From assembly GCA_028288365.1 (NCBI GenBank), contig JAQBNU010000094.1, positions 51,578 through 115,577 on the forward strand: DNA of 64,000 nt, read 5' to 3'. Below the pieces are notes generated by a model. That model saw only the letters and a program-made list of their open reading frames with translations. It was not told the DNA's origin and made no database searches. This document shows, in pieces, positions 1 through 9,846 of this stretch. The position numbers and the translations under genes are program-made. Source of the stretch: Chitinophagaceae bacterium (GTDB taxonomy: Bacteria; Bacteroidota; Bacteroidia; Cytophagales; Cytophagaceae). Positions within the stretch are counted from its first letter, which is position 1. Every line of letters starts with the position of its first letter.

Positions 1-360
1 GTCTTTGCCAGCGGTGGTTTGTATGGGGGAAGTACACTTTTTTTCTCTGGAGGTAAAGTAAACTATCTACTCAACGATGGTACAAAAGAAATCAAATTGA
101 CTGGTTCAAAAACTTTGAGCACAGGTGCACATGCGATTAATGTAGTATACGGTGAAGATAATACCGTGACATTATTCATCGACAACGAACAAGTCGCAAA
201 AGAAAACATCACAGCAAGAAATAAATACCTGGGACCTGTATCATCAGAAGGCATCAGTGTCGGTAAAGACTTGAATTCACCGGTTACAAAATTGTACAAC
301 AGTACGTTCCCATTTACTGGTGCAGTAAAGACGTTGGTGATAGAACAGAAAGTAGAGTAA
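1..360 (+). CDS. C-terminal end of a sulfatase (lectin-like domain), partial
   Basis: The reading frame is open from the first base and ends at 360, so only the last 119 codons are visible. They match in pattern the C-terminal lectin-like domain of the three following sulfatases: a VFASGG stretch equivalent to their VLFSxGG, a beta-rich body, then a GKDLNSPVT motif and a closing FTGAVKTLVIE strand. The catalytic domain lies upstream of the window, so calling this a sulfatase is an inference from the neighbouring paralogs (especially 2795-5143, which has GQDTNSPVT at the same place). It probably belongs to the same tandem array; a hairpin at 371-408 follows it. Confidence 0.75.
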   Translation, partial: VFASGGLYGGSTLFFSGGKVNYLLNDGTKEIKLTGSKTLSTGAHAINVVYGEDNTVTLFIDNEQVAKENITARNKYLGPVSSEGISVGKDLNSPVTKLYNSTFPFTGAVKTLVIEQKVE

Positions 361-370
361 ATCCAACGGG

Positions 371-408
371 CTTGCCGCTAAATCCCCTTCAGGAGATTTA
401 GCGGCAAG
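371..408. terminator. Strong intergenic hairpin
   Basis: A 14-bp perfect inverted repeat (cttgccgctaaatc, 371-384, with 395-408) has a 10-base loop. It lies 11 bases after the stop of the partial sulfatase. No long T-run follows, so it may act as a processing or attenuation hairpin rather than a classical terminator. The core resembles the hairpin at 61582-61627 (TAAATCCCC). Confidence 0.55.
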
Positions 409-451
409 AAGGCAATAAAAATCAAATGGAATAATATAACATGTCACTAGT

Positions 452-2734
452 ATGAAATTTATAAAAAAAATCACTCAAACAAGTCTTGTTCTTTTAAGTA
501 TAGTTGCACTGCCTGCGTTTGCACAATACACACCTACGCCTGCCTACAAAGGTAAGATTGGAAAAACATTGGCAGAGACACAACAATCCTGGCCAGAAAA
601 AAAGAAAGCACCGCAAGGCGCCCCTAACATTGTTTGGATCTTATTGGATGACGTGGGTTTTGGAGCATCGAGTACATTTGGTGGTTTGATTGAAACTCCC
701 AATCTTGATACACTAGCCAATAATGGTTTGCGTTATGTCAATTCACATACCACAGCGATCTGCGCACCGACGCGTACAGCTTTGCTTACAGGACGTAACC
801 ACCATTCAGCACACATGGGATTATTTCCTGAGAATGCCATTGGTACACCTGGCTATGATTCTAACATTCCTTTTGAAAAAGGATTTGTTGCTGAAATCCT
901 GAGAGAGAACGGCTACAATACGTATGCACTTGGCAAGTGGCATATCACTCCTGTAGCAGATCTTACACCTGCAGGACCTTTCAACAGATGGCCTACGGGA
1001 CGTGGCTTTGATCACTTCTATGGTTATCCATACAGAGGAAGTTCCGATCAATACCATTCTCAAATCTGGGAAGATACCAGAAGATTGTACCAAGACAATG
1101 AAGGTAAACATTTTACTACGTTGCTTGCAGACAAAGCGATTGCTTACATCGGTGAACAAAAATCGGTAGATCCGAATAAACCGTTCTTCTTGTATTTCGC
1201 TACCGGCGCAGGACATGCTCCGCATCAAGTTGATAAAAAATGGTCTGATCAGTACAAAGGTAAATTTGATAAAGGTTGGGATAAATACAAAGAAGAAGTA
1301 TTGGCCAAGCAAATCAAAGCCGGTATTGTTCCTAAGAACACGGTATTACCTGCACGCAATCCTGGCATCAAGCAATGGGATTCATTATCTGTAGCAGAGA
1401 AAAAACTGTATACGAAATTCATGGAAGTGTATGCAGGTTTCTTATCTCATACCGATTATGAAATTGGACGCATCATTCAGCAATTGAAAAATGTCGGCCA
1501 GTATGACAATACACTCATCGTGGTGTCTATCGGAGATAATGGAGCAAGTAAAGAAGGTACCTTCGTAGGTTTCGTGAACAGCTACGATCCTGCATGGACA
1601 GACGAACAACGTCTGCAACAAAACATCAAAGATCAGGAGTTGATCGGAACGGAATTGGCCAAAGCCAATTATCCATTGGGATGGGCTGCCGCTTGCAACG
1701 CACCTTTCCGTCAATGGAAAACAGATGCCAATACAGAAGGTGGTACACGTAACCCGTTGATCATTTCTTACCCACAAAAAATAAAAGACAAAGGCGGCAT
1801 ACGCACGCAATACAGTCACGTGATAGACATTCTACCAACCACCATAGAACTGGCAGGTGTGGAATTACCGAAGACCATCAACGGCATCAAACAAGATTCT
1901 TTAGAAGGAGTTAGTTTGGGTTACAGCATCAACGATCCCAAAGCCGCTTCACGTCACAGAGTGCAGTACTACGAAGTATTGGGTACACGCTCTATTTACA
2001 AAGACGGCTGGAAAGCAGGCGTGCTGCATAAAAGAGGAGAGGACTTCAGCAAAGACGTTTGGGAGTTATATAACCTGAACGATGACTTCAACGAACGTTT
2101 CAATTTGGCAGACAAAAATCCAAAGAAACTAAAAGAGTTGCAAGACCTGTTCGATAGCGAAGCGGCGAAGTATAACATCTATCCGTTGAAAGACGGTACC
2201 GGTTCTATACCAACCGTGGGACCGAGTCAGTACGATGGCAGAGAACAAGTCATTTTATATCCGGGTTTAACTACCATCGTTGAATTGGCAGCACCTAAAC
2301 TGGTGAACCGTTCTTTTGCGATCACAGCAGATGTAAACATTCCGGCTAAAGGTGCAGAAGGTGTATTGTTCTCTACCGGTGGTTTGTCGAGTGGTATCAG
2401 CTTCTTCATTCAAAATGGTAAACCTGTTTTTGTATACAATACAGGTGTAGAAAGATATACCATTGCTTCTACTCAGTTTGTCGCTCCCGGAAAAGCACAA
2501 ATTAAATTCGATTTCAATTTTACTAAAGCCGAGCCAAGTGGATCGGGTATTGGCACATTGTATATCAACGACGTGAAAGTAGGAGAAGGTAAAGTAGACC
2601 GAACGATTCCAAGCATTTACGCACACGAAGGATTGAACCTTGGCTTCGATGATTTGACGCCGGTTGCGGATACTTATAAGGCACCGTTTGCTTTTACGGG
2701 TAAGTTGAATAAAATCATTTTGGATTTGAAATAA
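452..2734 (+). CDS. Arylsulfatase with C-terminal lectin-like domain
   Basis: A secreted Cys-type sulfatase of 760 residues that should hydrolyse a sulfate ester in the periplasm or outside the cell. Residues 1-24 form a signal peptide ending LPAFA. The metal-binding LLDDVG lies near residue 70. The active-site signature CAPTRTALLTGR starts at C104, the residue expected to become formylglycine; GKWH and GDNGAS follow further on. The sulfatase domain runs to about residue 590. Residues 598-760 form an extra beta-rich domain (VLFSTGG, ISFFIQNGK, a final FTGKLNKIILDL) that looks LamG/concanavalin-like. The sulfatase body resembles AtsA-type arylsulfatases, but the natural substrate cannot be read from sequence. 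The next gene starts 60 bp downstream, so co-transcription is likely. Confidence 0.93.
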   Translation: MKFIKKITQTSLVLLSIVALPAFAQYTPTPAYKGKIGKTLAETQQSWPEKKKAPQGAPNIVWILLDDVGFGASSTFGGLIETPNLDTLANNGLRYVNSHTTAICAPTRTALLTGRNHHSAHMGLFPENAIGTPGYDSNIPFEKGFVAEILRENGYNTYALGKWHITPVADLTPAGPFNRWPTGRGFDHFYGYPYRGSSDQYHSQIWEDTRRLYQDNEGKHFTTLLADKAIAYIGEQKSVDPNKPFFLYFATGAGHAPHQVDKKWSDQYKGKFDKGWDKYKEEVLAKQIKAGIVPKNTVLPARNPGIKQWDSLSVAEKKLYTKFMEVYAGFLSHTDYEIGRIIQQLKNVGQYDNTLIVVSIGDNGASKEGTFVGFVNSYDPAWTDEQRLQQNIKDQELIGTELAKANYPLGWAAACNAPFRQWKTDANTEGGTRNPLIISYPQKIKDKGGIRTQYSHVIDILPTTIELAGVELPKTINGIKQDSLEGVSLGYSINDPKAASRHRVQYYEVLGTRSIYKDGWKAGVLHKRGEDFSKDVWELYNLNDDFNERFNLADKNPKKLKELQDLFDSEAAKYNIYPLKDGTGSIPTVGPSQYDGREQVILYPGLTTIVELAAPKLVNRSFAITADVNIPAKGAEGVLFSTGGLSSGISFFIQNGKPVFVYNTGVERYTIASTQFVAPGKAQIKFDFNFTKAEPSGSGIGTLYINDVKVGEGKVDRTIPSIYAHEGLNLGFDDLTPVADTYKAPFAFTGKLNKIILDLK

Positions 2735-2794
2735 AAAAGTGGTCAGTGGACAGTTGTCAGTGATCGGTACGACATCAAATAAATAAAGGTGCAA

Positions 2795-5143
2795 ATGAAA
2801 AATAGCAAATTAAAAACAGTCGCTTTCGTTTTCTCTTTAACTCTTGTATTATCCAATACAGGTTGCGAGAAGAAAGCTCAGGAAGAAGTTTTCGCAACCG
2901 ATTCTGAATACAAAGGTGTCATCGGTAAAACCTTAGCAGACTCGAAAGAGTGGTGGCCAGAGAGAGCGCATGCGCGCGAAGGAGCGCCTAACGTGTTGTT
3001 GTTTTTGATCGATGACGCGGGTTACGGCACGGCCAGCGCCTTCGGTGGATTGATGGAAACTCCGACGTTGGATAGCTTAGCCAATAACGGTTTGCGTTAT
3101 ACCAATTTTCACTCTACCGCTGTTTGTTCACCTACGCGTGCCGCGCTGCTTACAGGTCGCAATCACCATTCGGTACACATGGGTTACCTGAATTATAGTT
3201 CGCTGGGTTTTCCAGGTTACGATGCTGTGATGCCAGGTGATAAAGCTACCATCGCTGAGATTTTGCACGAGAATCATTACAATACCTATGCAGTGGGTAA
3301 ATACCATTTGGCTCCGCTGCATGAAATCACAGCTGCCGGTCCATTCGACAGATGGCCTACAGGACGTGGATTTGATCACTTCTACGGATGGCAATTAGGG
3401 CATACCGATCAGTACCATCCTAATTTGTATGAAGATACTAAAGTGATAAACATCGAACCGAACACTAAACACGTCACAACCTTGCTCGCCGATAAAGCGA
3501 TTGAATACATTGCCAATCAAAAATCCATTGCACCTCAAAATCCTTTCTTCTTGTATTTCGCAACAGGAGCTATACACTCACCGCATCAGGTAGACAAGAA
3601 GTGGAGCGATATGTACAAAGGCAAATTCGATAAAGGATGGGATTGGTATCGTGCAGAAGTTTTTGCACGCCAGAAGAAATTAGGTGTCATTCCTGCAGAC
3701 GCTGTGCTCCCAGAGCGTGATCCAACGGTGAAAGCATGGGACAGCTTGACTGTGGAAGAAAGAAAAGTGTACGCGCGCTTTATGGAAGTCTATGCTGGAT
3801 TCATGACACATGCCGATTATGAATTCGGAAGAATTGTCAATTACTTAAAACAAACAGGTCAACTGGAAAATACCATCATCATCACCAGCATCGGTGACAA
3901 CGGTTCCAGCCATAGTCCACGTAACGGTTATTACAACGCTCAGATCAAAAGTTTAGAAGTCGACAAACAAGTCCCTGAATTGGCCAAGCACTTGGATGAG
4001 TTTGGTACGGAGCATTCAGACATGGATGCGCCATCAGGCTGGACACAAGCGACGAATACACCTTTCCGTTTATGGAAGCAAGACGCCAACTCAGAAGGAG
4101 GAACACATCAGCCGTTGATTGTCTTTTATCCGAAAGGAATCAAAGACAAAGGTGGTATCCGAAATCAATACGGACACGTGATTGACATCACACCGACCAT
4201 CATTGAGTTAACCGGTTCCACTATTCCCGATGTGATCAAAGGCTACAAGCAAAAACCGATAGAAGGTACGAGTTTAGCTTACTCTATTAATGAAGCAGCA
4301 GCTCCTTCTAAACATACAGTACAGTATTATGAACTTCGTGGCAAACGTGCCATCTATCAGGACGGTTGGAAAGCTTCGGTGTTTCACGAAACAGGAACAG
4401 ACTTCAAAGACGATGTTTGGGAATTGTATCATATAGAGGAAGACTTTAATGAACGAATTAATCTTGCAGCAAAAAATCCTGAAAAGTTAAAAGAGCTGCA
4501 AGCTGTATTCGATCAGGAAGCGAAGAAGTATAATGTCTATCCATTGATTGACAACTCTCAGGTTCCAGGTTCCGCGGGCAGAGGCAGAAGTGTGTTTGGG
4601 AAATCAGATAAGATTGTTTTATATCCTGGCGTAGAGCAATTCATGACTTATAGCGGTCCACAGTTTCAGTCTCAATCTTTTTCTATCACTGCCGAAGTGG
4701 ATCTGAAAAATAAAAATGAACAAGGTGTATTGTTTTCAGCGGGTGATGAATTTGATGGATTGAGTTTGTACATCAAAGATGGTAAGTTTCAAGTGGCACA
4801 CAACACCGGAAGTGTTGTTCGTTATTTGCAGTCTGATAAGCCATTGCCTTCAGGTAAAGCCAAGTTGACATTTGAGTTGAATTACATCAAACCTCCAAAA
4901 ATAAAACCAACAGACAATAGAGACGTCTACAGAGTCGATGTTCCTGGAGGTACCGAGTCCATTTACATCAACGGTGTAAAAGTAGGCGAGCGCGCTATCC
5001 TGGCTTCAGAAGGTAAGTACATTGCCAATTACAAAGATGGCGTGGATGTGGGCCAAGACACGAACTCACCGGTGACAGAACATTATAAATCACCGTTCAA
5101 GTTTACAGGTTCATTAGAAAAAATAATCATTGAGTATAAGTAA
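2795..5143 (+). CDS. Arylsulfatase lipoprotein with C-terminal lectin-like domain
   Basis: Paralog of the preceding gene, 782 residues. A GTG 6 bases upstream is possible, but the ATG at 2795 follows AAAGG at 2785-2789 and gives a good signal. The leader ends LSNTGC, a lipobox, so this member is probably lipid-anchored, unlike its neighbours with ordinary signal peptides. Motifs in order: FLIDDAG, CSPTRAALLTGR (C111), GKYH where most sulfatases have GKWH, HQVDKKW, and GDNGSS. A lectin-like domain occupies about residues 606-782, ending GQDTNSPVT and FTGSLEKIIIEY. It is Cys-type and needs formylglycine maturation. The next sulfatase starts 33 bp downstream. Confidence 0.92.
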   Translation: MKNSKLKTVAFVFSLTLVLSNTGCEKKAQEEVFATDSEYKGVIGKTLADSKEWWPERAHAREGAPNVLLFLIDDAGYGTASAFGGLMETPTLDSLANNGLRYTNFHSTAVCSPTRAALLTGRNHHSVHMGYLNYSSLGFPGYDAVMPGDKATIAEILHENHYNTYAVGKYHLAPLHEITAAGPFDRWPTGRGFDHFYGWQLGHTDQYHPNLYEDTKVINIEPNTKHVTTLLADKAIEYIANQKSIAPQNPFFLYFATGAIHSPHQVDKKWSDMYKGKFDKGWDWYRAEVFARQKKLGVIPADAVLPERDPTVKAWDSLTVEERKVYARFMEVYAGFMTHADYEFGRIVNYLKQTGQLENTIIITSIGDNGSSHSPRNGYYNAQIKSLEVDKQVPELAKHLDEFGTEHSDMDAPSGWTQATNTPFRLWKQDANSEGGTHQPLIVFYPKGIKDKGGIRNQYGHVIDITPTIIELTGSTIPDVIKGYKQKPIEGTSLAYSINEAAAPSKHTVQYYELRGKRAIYQDGWKASVFHETGTDFKDDVWELYHIEEDFNERINLAAKNPEKLKELQAVFDQEAKKYNVYPLIDNSQVPGSAGRGRSVFGKSDKIVLYPGVEQFMTYSGPQFQSQSFSITAEVDLKNKNEQGVLFSAGDEFDGLSLYIKDGKFQVAHNTGSVVRYLQSDKPLPSGKAKLTFELNYIKPPKIKPTDNRDVYRVDVPGGTESIYINGVKVGERAILASEGKYIANYKDGVDVGQDTNSPVTEHYKSPFKFTGSLEKIIIEYK

Positions 5144-5176
5144 CAGGTATAACGCTGTAAATTATTTTATTCTATT

Positions 5177-7492
5177 ATGAAAAATAAAACCATCCGTATC
5201 ATTCATCATTGTAATACCCGTTTGCTCGCAGTGGGCCTATTATTAGTAAGTACAGCGGTTCAGGCACAACACGATCCTGTACAACCTTTCCAGGGCAAGA
5301 TTGGAAAAACACTGCCTGAAACACAACAAGCATGGCCGGAGCATTACAAGAAAGCTCCGGCAGGTGCTCCCAACGTCGTGTGGATTTTATTGGATGACAT
5401 TGGCTTTGGCGCAACCAGCGCTTTCGGTGGCTTGATACAAACACCTACGCTGGACAGCTTAGCAAATAATGGATTGCGTTATACAAATTTTCATACGACC
5501 GCCATTTGTTCTCCTACCAGATCGGCTTTGCTTACAGGGCGTAATTCACATTCCGTTCACATGGGGTTATTTCCGACGACTGCCATAGGAACGCCAGGCT
5601 ACGATGGTTATATCCCATTTGAAAAAGCAACCATCGCAGAAATATTAAGAGAAAATGGATACAACACTTATGCAGTAGGTAAATGGCATGTTACTCCTGC
5701 TGCAGATGTCACACCGGCCGGTCTTTTCAGCAGGTGGCCAACGGGAAGAGGGTTTGATCACTATTGGGGATTTTTGGATGGCTCTACAGACCAATGGCAT
5801 CCAGTGCTGTGGGAAGACACCAAAAGGATAAACGTCGAGCCGAATAAAAAACATTTCACTACGTTGTTGGCAGATAAAGCGATTAATTATATCTCGGAAC
5901 AAAAAACGGTAGCACCTGATAAACCTTTTTTCCTTTACCTGACGCCAGGTGCAGGACATTCTCCACATCAAGTGGCAAAAGAATGGTCGGATAAATATAA
6001 AGGTAAATTCGATCAGGGTTGGGATAAAACAAGAGACATCGTATTGGAAAGACAAGTTAAGCTGGGACTTTTTCCTAAAGGTACCGTGTTGCCTGAACCA
6101 AGCACAGGTGTGAAACGTTGGGAATTGTTGAGTGCAGAGGAGAAAAAGCTATACGCAAGATTCATGGAAAATTATGCGGGATTTGTTTCGCATGCAGATT
6201 ATGAAATTGGAAGAGTCGTTAGCTACCTGAAAGAAATCAATCAACTGGACAACACGTTGATCTTTGTATCCATTGGTGACAACGGTGCCAGCAGAGGTGG
6301 TACGCAGGAAGGTATTATTCATCCGTTGGATGCAACTCTTACAAGCGAAGAAAGAATTAAGAAGAACCTTGCGAACATTGATTTGATTGGTACAGAACAT
6401 TCGAATGTCAATTATCCGATCGGTTGGGCACAGTCAGATAATACACCATTCAGACTCTGGAAGTCAGATGCCAACTCTGAAGGCGGTACACATAATCCGT
6501 TGATTGTATTTTATCCGAAAGGCATTAAAGAAAAAGGGGGTATCAGAACGCAGTATTCACACGTCATTGATATTCTACCCACGACAATAGAACTAACAGG
6601 TGCGAAAGTGCCCAGTGTTATAAATGGCTATCCTCAGGAGCCGATCGAAGGAACGAGTTTGGCATATAGCATTAACAATGCTTCTCTTCCATCTCGTCAT
6701 ACCATACAACACTATGAAATCATGGGTTCGCGGTCTATTTATAAAGACGGATGGAAAGCAGGCGTCTTGCATAAAAAAGGAGAAGACTTTAACAAAGATG
6801 TTTGGGAACTCTTCAATTTGAATGAAGACTTTAACGAACGTTTTGATGTGGCTGCAAAATATCCGGAGAAATTGAAAGAGCTTCAGGAACTGTTTGATGC
6901 GCAGGCATGGAAGTATAATATCTATCCGTTGAAAGATGAGAATGTTGCTTCTATCGTTCCCACACCCATAGAAAAGGCAACGCATCTCGTGCTGTATCCA
7001 GGCATTGATCAAGCCTTCGGAGGTCTTGCTCCGAGATTTGTAAACCGGTCATTTACCATTGCGGCCAATGTAGACAATCCTAAAACAGTAGAAGGTGTAT
7101 TGTTTTCATCCGGCGGTTGGGTATCGGGAATCAGTTTGTATGTTCAGAACAATACCTTGCAGTTTGTATACAACAACAGAGAAATTAAAACATATATCAC
7201 TTCCAAGAAAATTCTTCCGACAGGAAAGTTGCAATTGAAAGTCGACTTTAAATACGACGGAGGAGAACCTGGATCCGGTGCAACAGTTACTTTGTATGTC
7301 AACAATGAAAAAGTAGGAGAAGGTCGTATCGAGCACACTTTAAAATCGGTTATTGCTTACTATGAAAATATCGAATTGGGCAGAGACATTGTTACTCCTG
7401 TTACAGACAAATACAAAGTGCCATTTGTATTTACAGGTACATTGCATCAGGTAGTCATAGATCTTGGTGAAATAACGATTGCACAAAAGTAA
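5177..7492 (+). CDS. Arylsulfatase with C-terminal lectin-like domain
   Basis: Third complete member of the long tandem sulfatases, 771 residues. The signal peptide ends STAVQAQ near residue 31. Visible motifs are LLDDIG, CSPTRSALLTGR (C111), GKWH, GAGHSPHQV and GDNGAS. The C-terminal domain (about 603-771) carries VLFSSGG and GISLYVQN and closes with FTGTLHQVVIDL. It looks closest to the protein at 452-2734, with shared insertions such as GLFP-TAIGTPGYD, so a local duplication is likely. Substrate unknown. It lies 33 bp after the previous sulfatase and 59 bp before the next, consistent with one operon. Confidence 0.92.
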   Translation: MKNKTIRIIHHCNTRLLAVGLLLVSTAVQAQHDPVQPFQGKIGKTLPETQQAWPEHYKKAPAGAPNVVWILLDDIGFGATSAFGGLIQTPTLDSLANNGLRYTNFHTTAICSPTRSALLTGRNSHSVHMGLFPTTAIGTPGYDGYIPFEKATIAEILRENGYNTYAVGKWHVTPAADVTPAGLFSRWPTGRGFDHYWGFLDGSTDQWHPVLWEDTKRINVEPNKKHFTTLLADKAINYISEQKTVAPDKPFFLYLTPGAGHSPHQVAKEWSDKYKGKFDQGWDKTRDIVLERQVKLGLFPKGTVLPEPSTGVKRWELLSAEEKKLYARFMENYAGFVSHADYEIGRVVSYLKEINQLDNTLIFVSIGDNGASRGGTQEGIIHPLDATLTSEERIKKNLANIDLIGTEHSNVNYPIGWAQSDNTPFRLWKSDANSEGGTHNPLIVFYPKGIKEKGGIRTQYSHVIDILPTTIELTGAKVPSVINGYPQEPIEGTSLAYSINNASLPSRHTIQHYEIMGSRSIYKDGWKAGVLHKKGEDFNKDVWELFNLNEDFNERFDVAAKYPEKLKELQELFDAQAWKYNIYPLKDENVASIVPTPIEKATHLVLYPGIDQAFGGLAPRFVNRSFTIAANVDNPKTVEGVLFSSGGWVSGISLYVQNNTLQFVYNNREIKTYITSKKILPTGKLQLKVDFKYDGGEPGSGATVTLYVNNEKVGEGRIEHTLKSVIAYYENIELGRDIVTPVTDKYKVPFVFTGTLHQVVIDLGEITIAQK

Positions 7493-7551
7493 CAGTTACT
7501 GCGATCTCGATCATAAATAATTTCTAGTGAAGAGAAATTGTACAGGAGAAT

Positions 7552-9219
7552 ATGAAATTAAGTTTGAAAGTATATCTTTTGTTTTGTTGTTTGTATGCCG
7601 CATCCGTAAACGCGCAAAGCAAACAACCCAACATCATTGTCATATTAGCTGATGACCTGGGTTATTCAGACATTGGTTGTTATGGTTCTGAAATTCATAC
7701 TCCCAATTTAGACAAGCTGGCAAGTCAGGGATTGAAATTGACACAGTTCTACAATGCAGGCAGATGCTGCCCTTCAAGGGCTGCGTTGCTTACCGGATTG
7801 TATCCTCATCAAGCCGGAGTGGGAGACATGTTGCAAAACGATAGTCTGGAAGCTTACGGTACACACTTAAATTACACGAGTGTGACATTGGCTGAAGTAC
7901 TTCAGCAAGCTGGATACCATACTATCATTTCAGGAAAATGGCATGCTGGAAATGAACCGGAATACTGGCCAACAAAAAGAGGATTTCAGGATCAGTATTT
8001 TAGTAACGGTACGACTGGTCATTACTTCGGCATCGCCAAAGGGCGTCAGTATATAGTCAACGGAAAAGAAGTAGAGGTGCTAGGTCCATGGATCAAATCA
8101 GGTAACTCCGAATATAAGTTGTTCAAAAACGAAGACGGTTCACAATGGTATGCTACCGATGCCATCGCAGATCACGCAATTGATTTTATTGAAGCGTATA
8201 GAAAAGAAGAAAAACAAAAACCGTTTTTTCTTTACCTTCCTTTTACAGCGCCACACTGGCCGCTGCATGCCTTCGAAGAAGATATCGTAAAATACGAAGG
8301 GCGATACGACATCGGTTGGGACTCACTACGCGTGCAACGCTTCAATCGCATGAAGAGTTTGGGTTTGATTGATCCGTCCTGGAAGATCTCTCCACGAAAT
8401 GAAAATGTAACGGCATGGTCTGATTTGTCAGACAGTTTAAAAATCCGCAACGCTCGTTTGATGGCTACTTATGCAGCAATGGTTGATCGACTGGATCAGA
8501 ACGTTGGGAAACTGTTGGAGTCGTTGAAAGCAACAGGAGACATAGACAATACTGTCATCATCTTTTTAGCAGACAATGGCGGATGTCACGAACAAGTGAC
8601 GAAAGGAGCAGCTGGTGCGTTGCCCGGAACAGCGGAATCTTTTGATGGTTATGAATACGGATGGGCCAATGTGAGCAACACTCCTTTTCAATGGTTCAAA
8701 CACTGGGCACACGAAGGAGGAACTTCCACACCTTTTATTGCCTGGTATACTAAAGTCATCAAAGCAGGAAGTGTAAATTCATCGATAGGGTATATCGCTG
8801 ATATCATGCCAACATTGGTAGATCTGGCCGGTACAAAATATCCGAAGGAATATAAAGGCAATAAAATTACACCGACTATAGGAAATAGTTTATTGCCTTT
8901 GTTCAAAGGGCAACCTTCTTACAAAGGACACGATCAGATCTGTTGGGAACATGAAGGTAATCGTGCCGTGCGACAAGGCAATTGGAAATTGGTATCGCGT
9001 TACGATTATAAGAATAATGTTGAGTTGCCATGGGAATTGTACGACATTAAAAACGATCGTTCTGAAACAAATAACCTGGCAAAAAAAGATCTTGTCAAAT
9101 ACGCTGAACTGCAGAAGGTATATGCTACATGGGCAGATCAAATACATGTGGTTCCTTATCAAAAACTACTTACACTGAGAAAAGAAAAAGGAGGTTCAAA
9201 ACCTCAAGGCAATAATTAA
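7552..9219 (+). CDS. Sulfatase, short type without lectin domain
   Basis: A secreted sulfatase of 555 residues, signal peptide ending SVNAQ. The active-site signature is RCCPSRAALLTG with the catalytic Cys at C72; other landmarks are LADDLG, SGKWH, and FLADNGG. There is no C-terminal lectin-like domain. It shares a distinctive segment with the sulfatase at 12119 (PHWPLHAF, then YDIGWDSLRVQR), so these two form a separate subgroup within the island. The substrate is not predictable. It is followed after 27 bp by the DUF2911 gene and probably shares its transcript. Confidence 0.92.
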   Translation: MKLSLKVYLLFCCLYAASVNAQSKQPNIIVILADDLGYSDIGCYGSEIHTPNLDKLASQGLKLTQFYNAGRCCPSRAALLTGLYPHQAGVGDMLQNDSLEAYGTHLNYTSVTLAEVLQQAGYHTIISGKWHAGNEPEYWPTKRGFQDQYFSNGTTGHYFGIAKGRQYIVNGKEVEVLGPWIKSGNSEYKLFKNEDGSQWYATDAIADHAIDFIEAYRKEEKQKPFFLYLPFTAPHWPLHAFEEDIVKYEGRYDIGWDSLRVQRFNRMKSLGLIDPSWKISPRNENVTAWSDLSDSLKIRNARLMATYAAMVDRLDQNVGKLLESLKATGDIDNTVIIFLADNGGCHEQVTKGAAGALPGTAESFDGYEYGWANVSNTPFQWFKHWAHEGGTSTPFIAWYTKVIKAGSVNSSIGYIADIMPTLVDLAGTKYPKEYKGNKITPTIGNSLLPLFKGQPSYKGHDQICWEHEGNRAVRQGNWKLVSRYDYKNNVELPWELYDIKNDRSETNNLAKKDLVKYAELQKVYATWADQIHVVPYQKLLTLRKEKGGSKPQGNN

Positions 9220-9246
9220 TTTCCACTAAACACACACACACACCAG

Positions 9247-9774
9247 ATGAAAACGTTCACCACCATCAGTAAAATTTCAGCAATGATTATATTTTCATTG
9301 CTATTCGTTACACCATCTTTTTCTCAGGACAAACCAAAGGAAAAGAAAAGTCCGGCAGCTACTGTAACTGGTAACATTGCAGGAAGCACGATCACCATCA
9401 ACTACAGTCAACCTTCTGTAAGAGAAAGAAAAATCTGGGGAGATTTAGTTCCATATAATAAAGTATGGCGCACCGGTGCGAATGAAGCCACTACGTTTGA
9501 AACAACAAAAGACATCAAAGTAGAAGGTGTGTTATTACCTGCCGGTAAATACGCGTTGTTCACTATTCCGGGTGAAAGCGAATGGACGATCATCTTCAAC
9601 AAGACCGCCAGCCAATGGGGATCTTTTAAGTACGAAGAGAAAGACGATCAATTGAGAATAAAAGTAAAAGCATCGAAAGCACCTGCCTTTACAGAGCAAT
9701 TGACATTCTTCGTAGATAAAAGCAAAGTGTTTTTCCGTTGGGAAAATCTGGAAGTTGGGTTTGGTGTAAAATAG
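9247..9774 (+). CDS. DUF2911 domain protein, secreted
   Basis: A 175-residue protein with signal peptide (cleavage after SFS, near residue 26). The mature part shows the DUF2911 pattern: INYSQPSVRERKIWG, then LVPYNKVWRTGANEATTF, LPAGKYALFTIP and a W-x-I-I-F-N strand. DUF2911 is common in secreted proteins of Bacteroidota and its biochemical role is not established; a small-ligand or scaffold role is possible. The gene sits inside the sulfatase series, 27 bp after one sulfatase, and is followed by a hairpin at 9784-9825. Confidence 0.85.
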   Translation: MKTFTTISKISAMIIFSLLFVTPSFSQDKPKEKKSPAATVTGNIAGSTITINYSQPSVRERKIWGDLVPYNKVWRTGANEATTFETTKDIKVEGVLLPAGKYALFTIPGESEWTIIFNKTASQWGSFKYEEKDDQLRIKVKASKAPAFTEQLTFFVDKSKVFFRWENLEVGFGVK

Positions 9775-9783
9775 TAGTAAGTC

Positions 9784-9825
9784 ATAAGTGGTAAGTGAAA
9801 AATAAACCAATCACTTACCACTTAT
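9784..9825. repeat. Long intergenic inverted repeat
   Basis: A perfect 15-bp inverted repeat (ataagtggtaagtga at 9784-9798, its complement at 9811-9825) separates the DUF2911 gene from the next sulfatase. It belongs by style to a set of long hairpins made from GTGAG/GTAAG-like words found elsewhere in the window (14208, 27001, 33228). It may end or trim the transcript. Confidence 0.6.
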
Positions 9826-9846
9826 AATTATTGACAATTGTATAAA

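Noticed and set aside
2267..2794. Long open frame on the minus strand opposite the first sulfatase
   Set aside because: It is antisense to a clear sulfatase domain, has no family motif and begins in the intergenic spacer; similar antisense frames occur in most neighbouring sulfatases.
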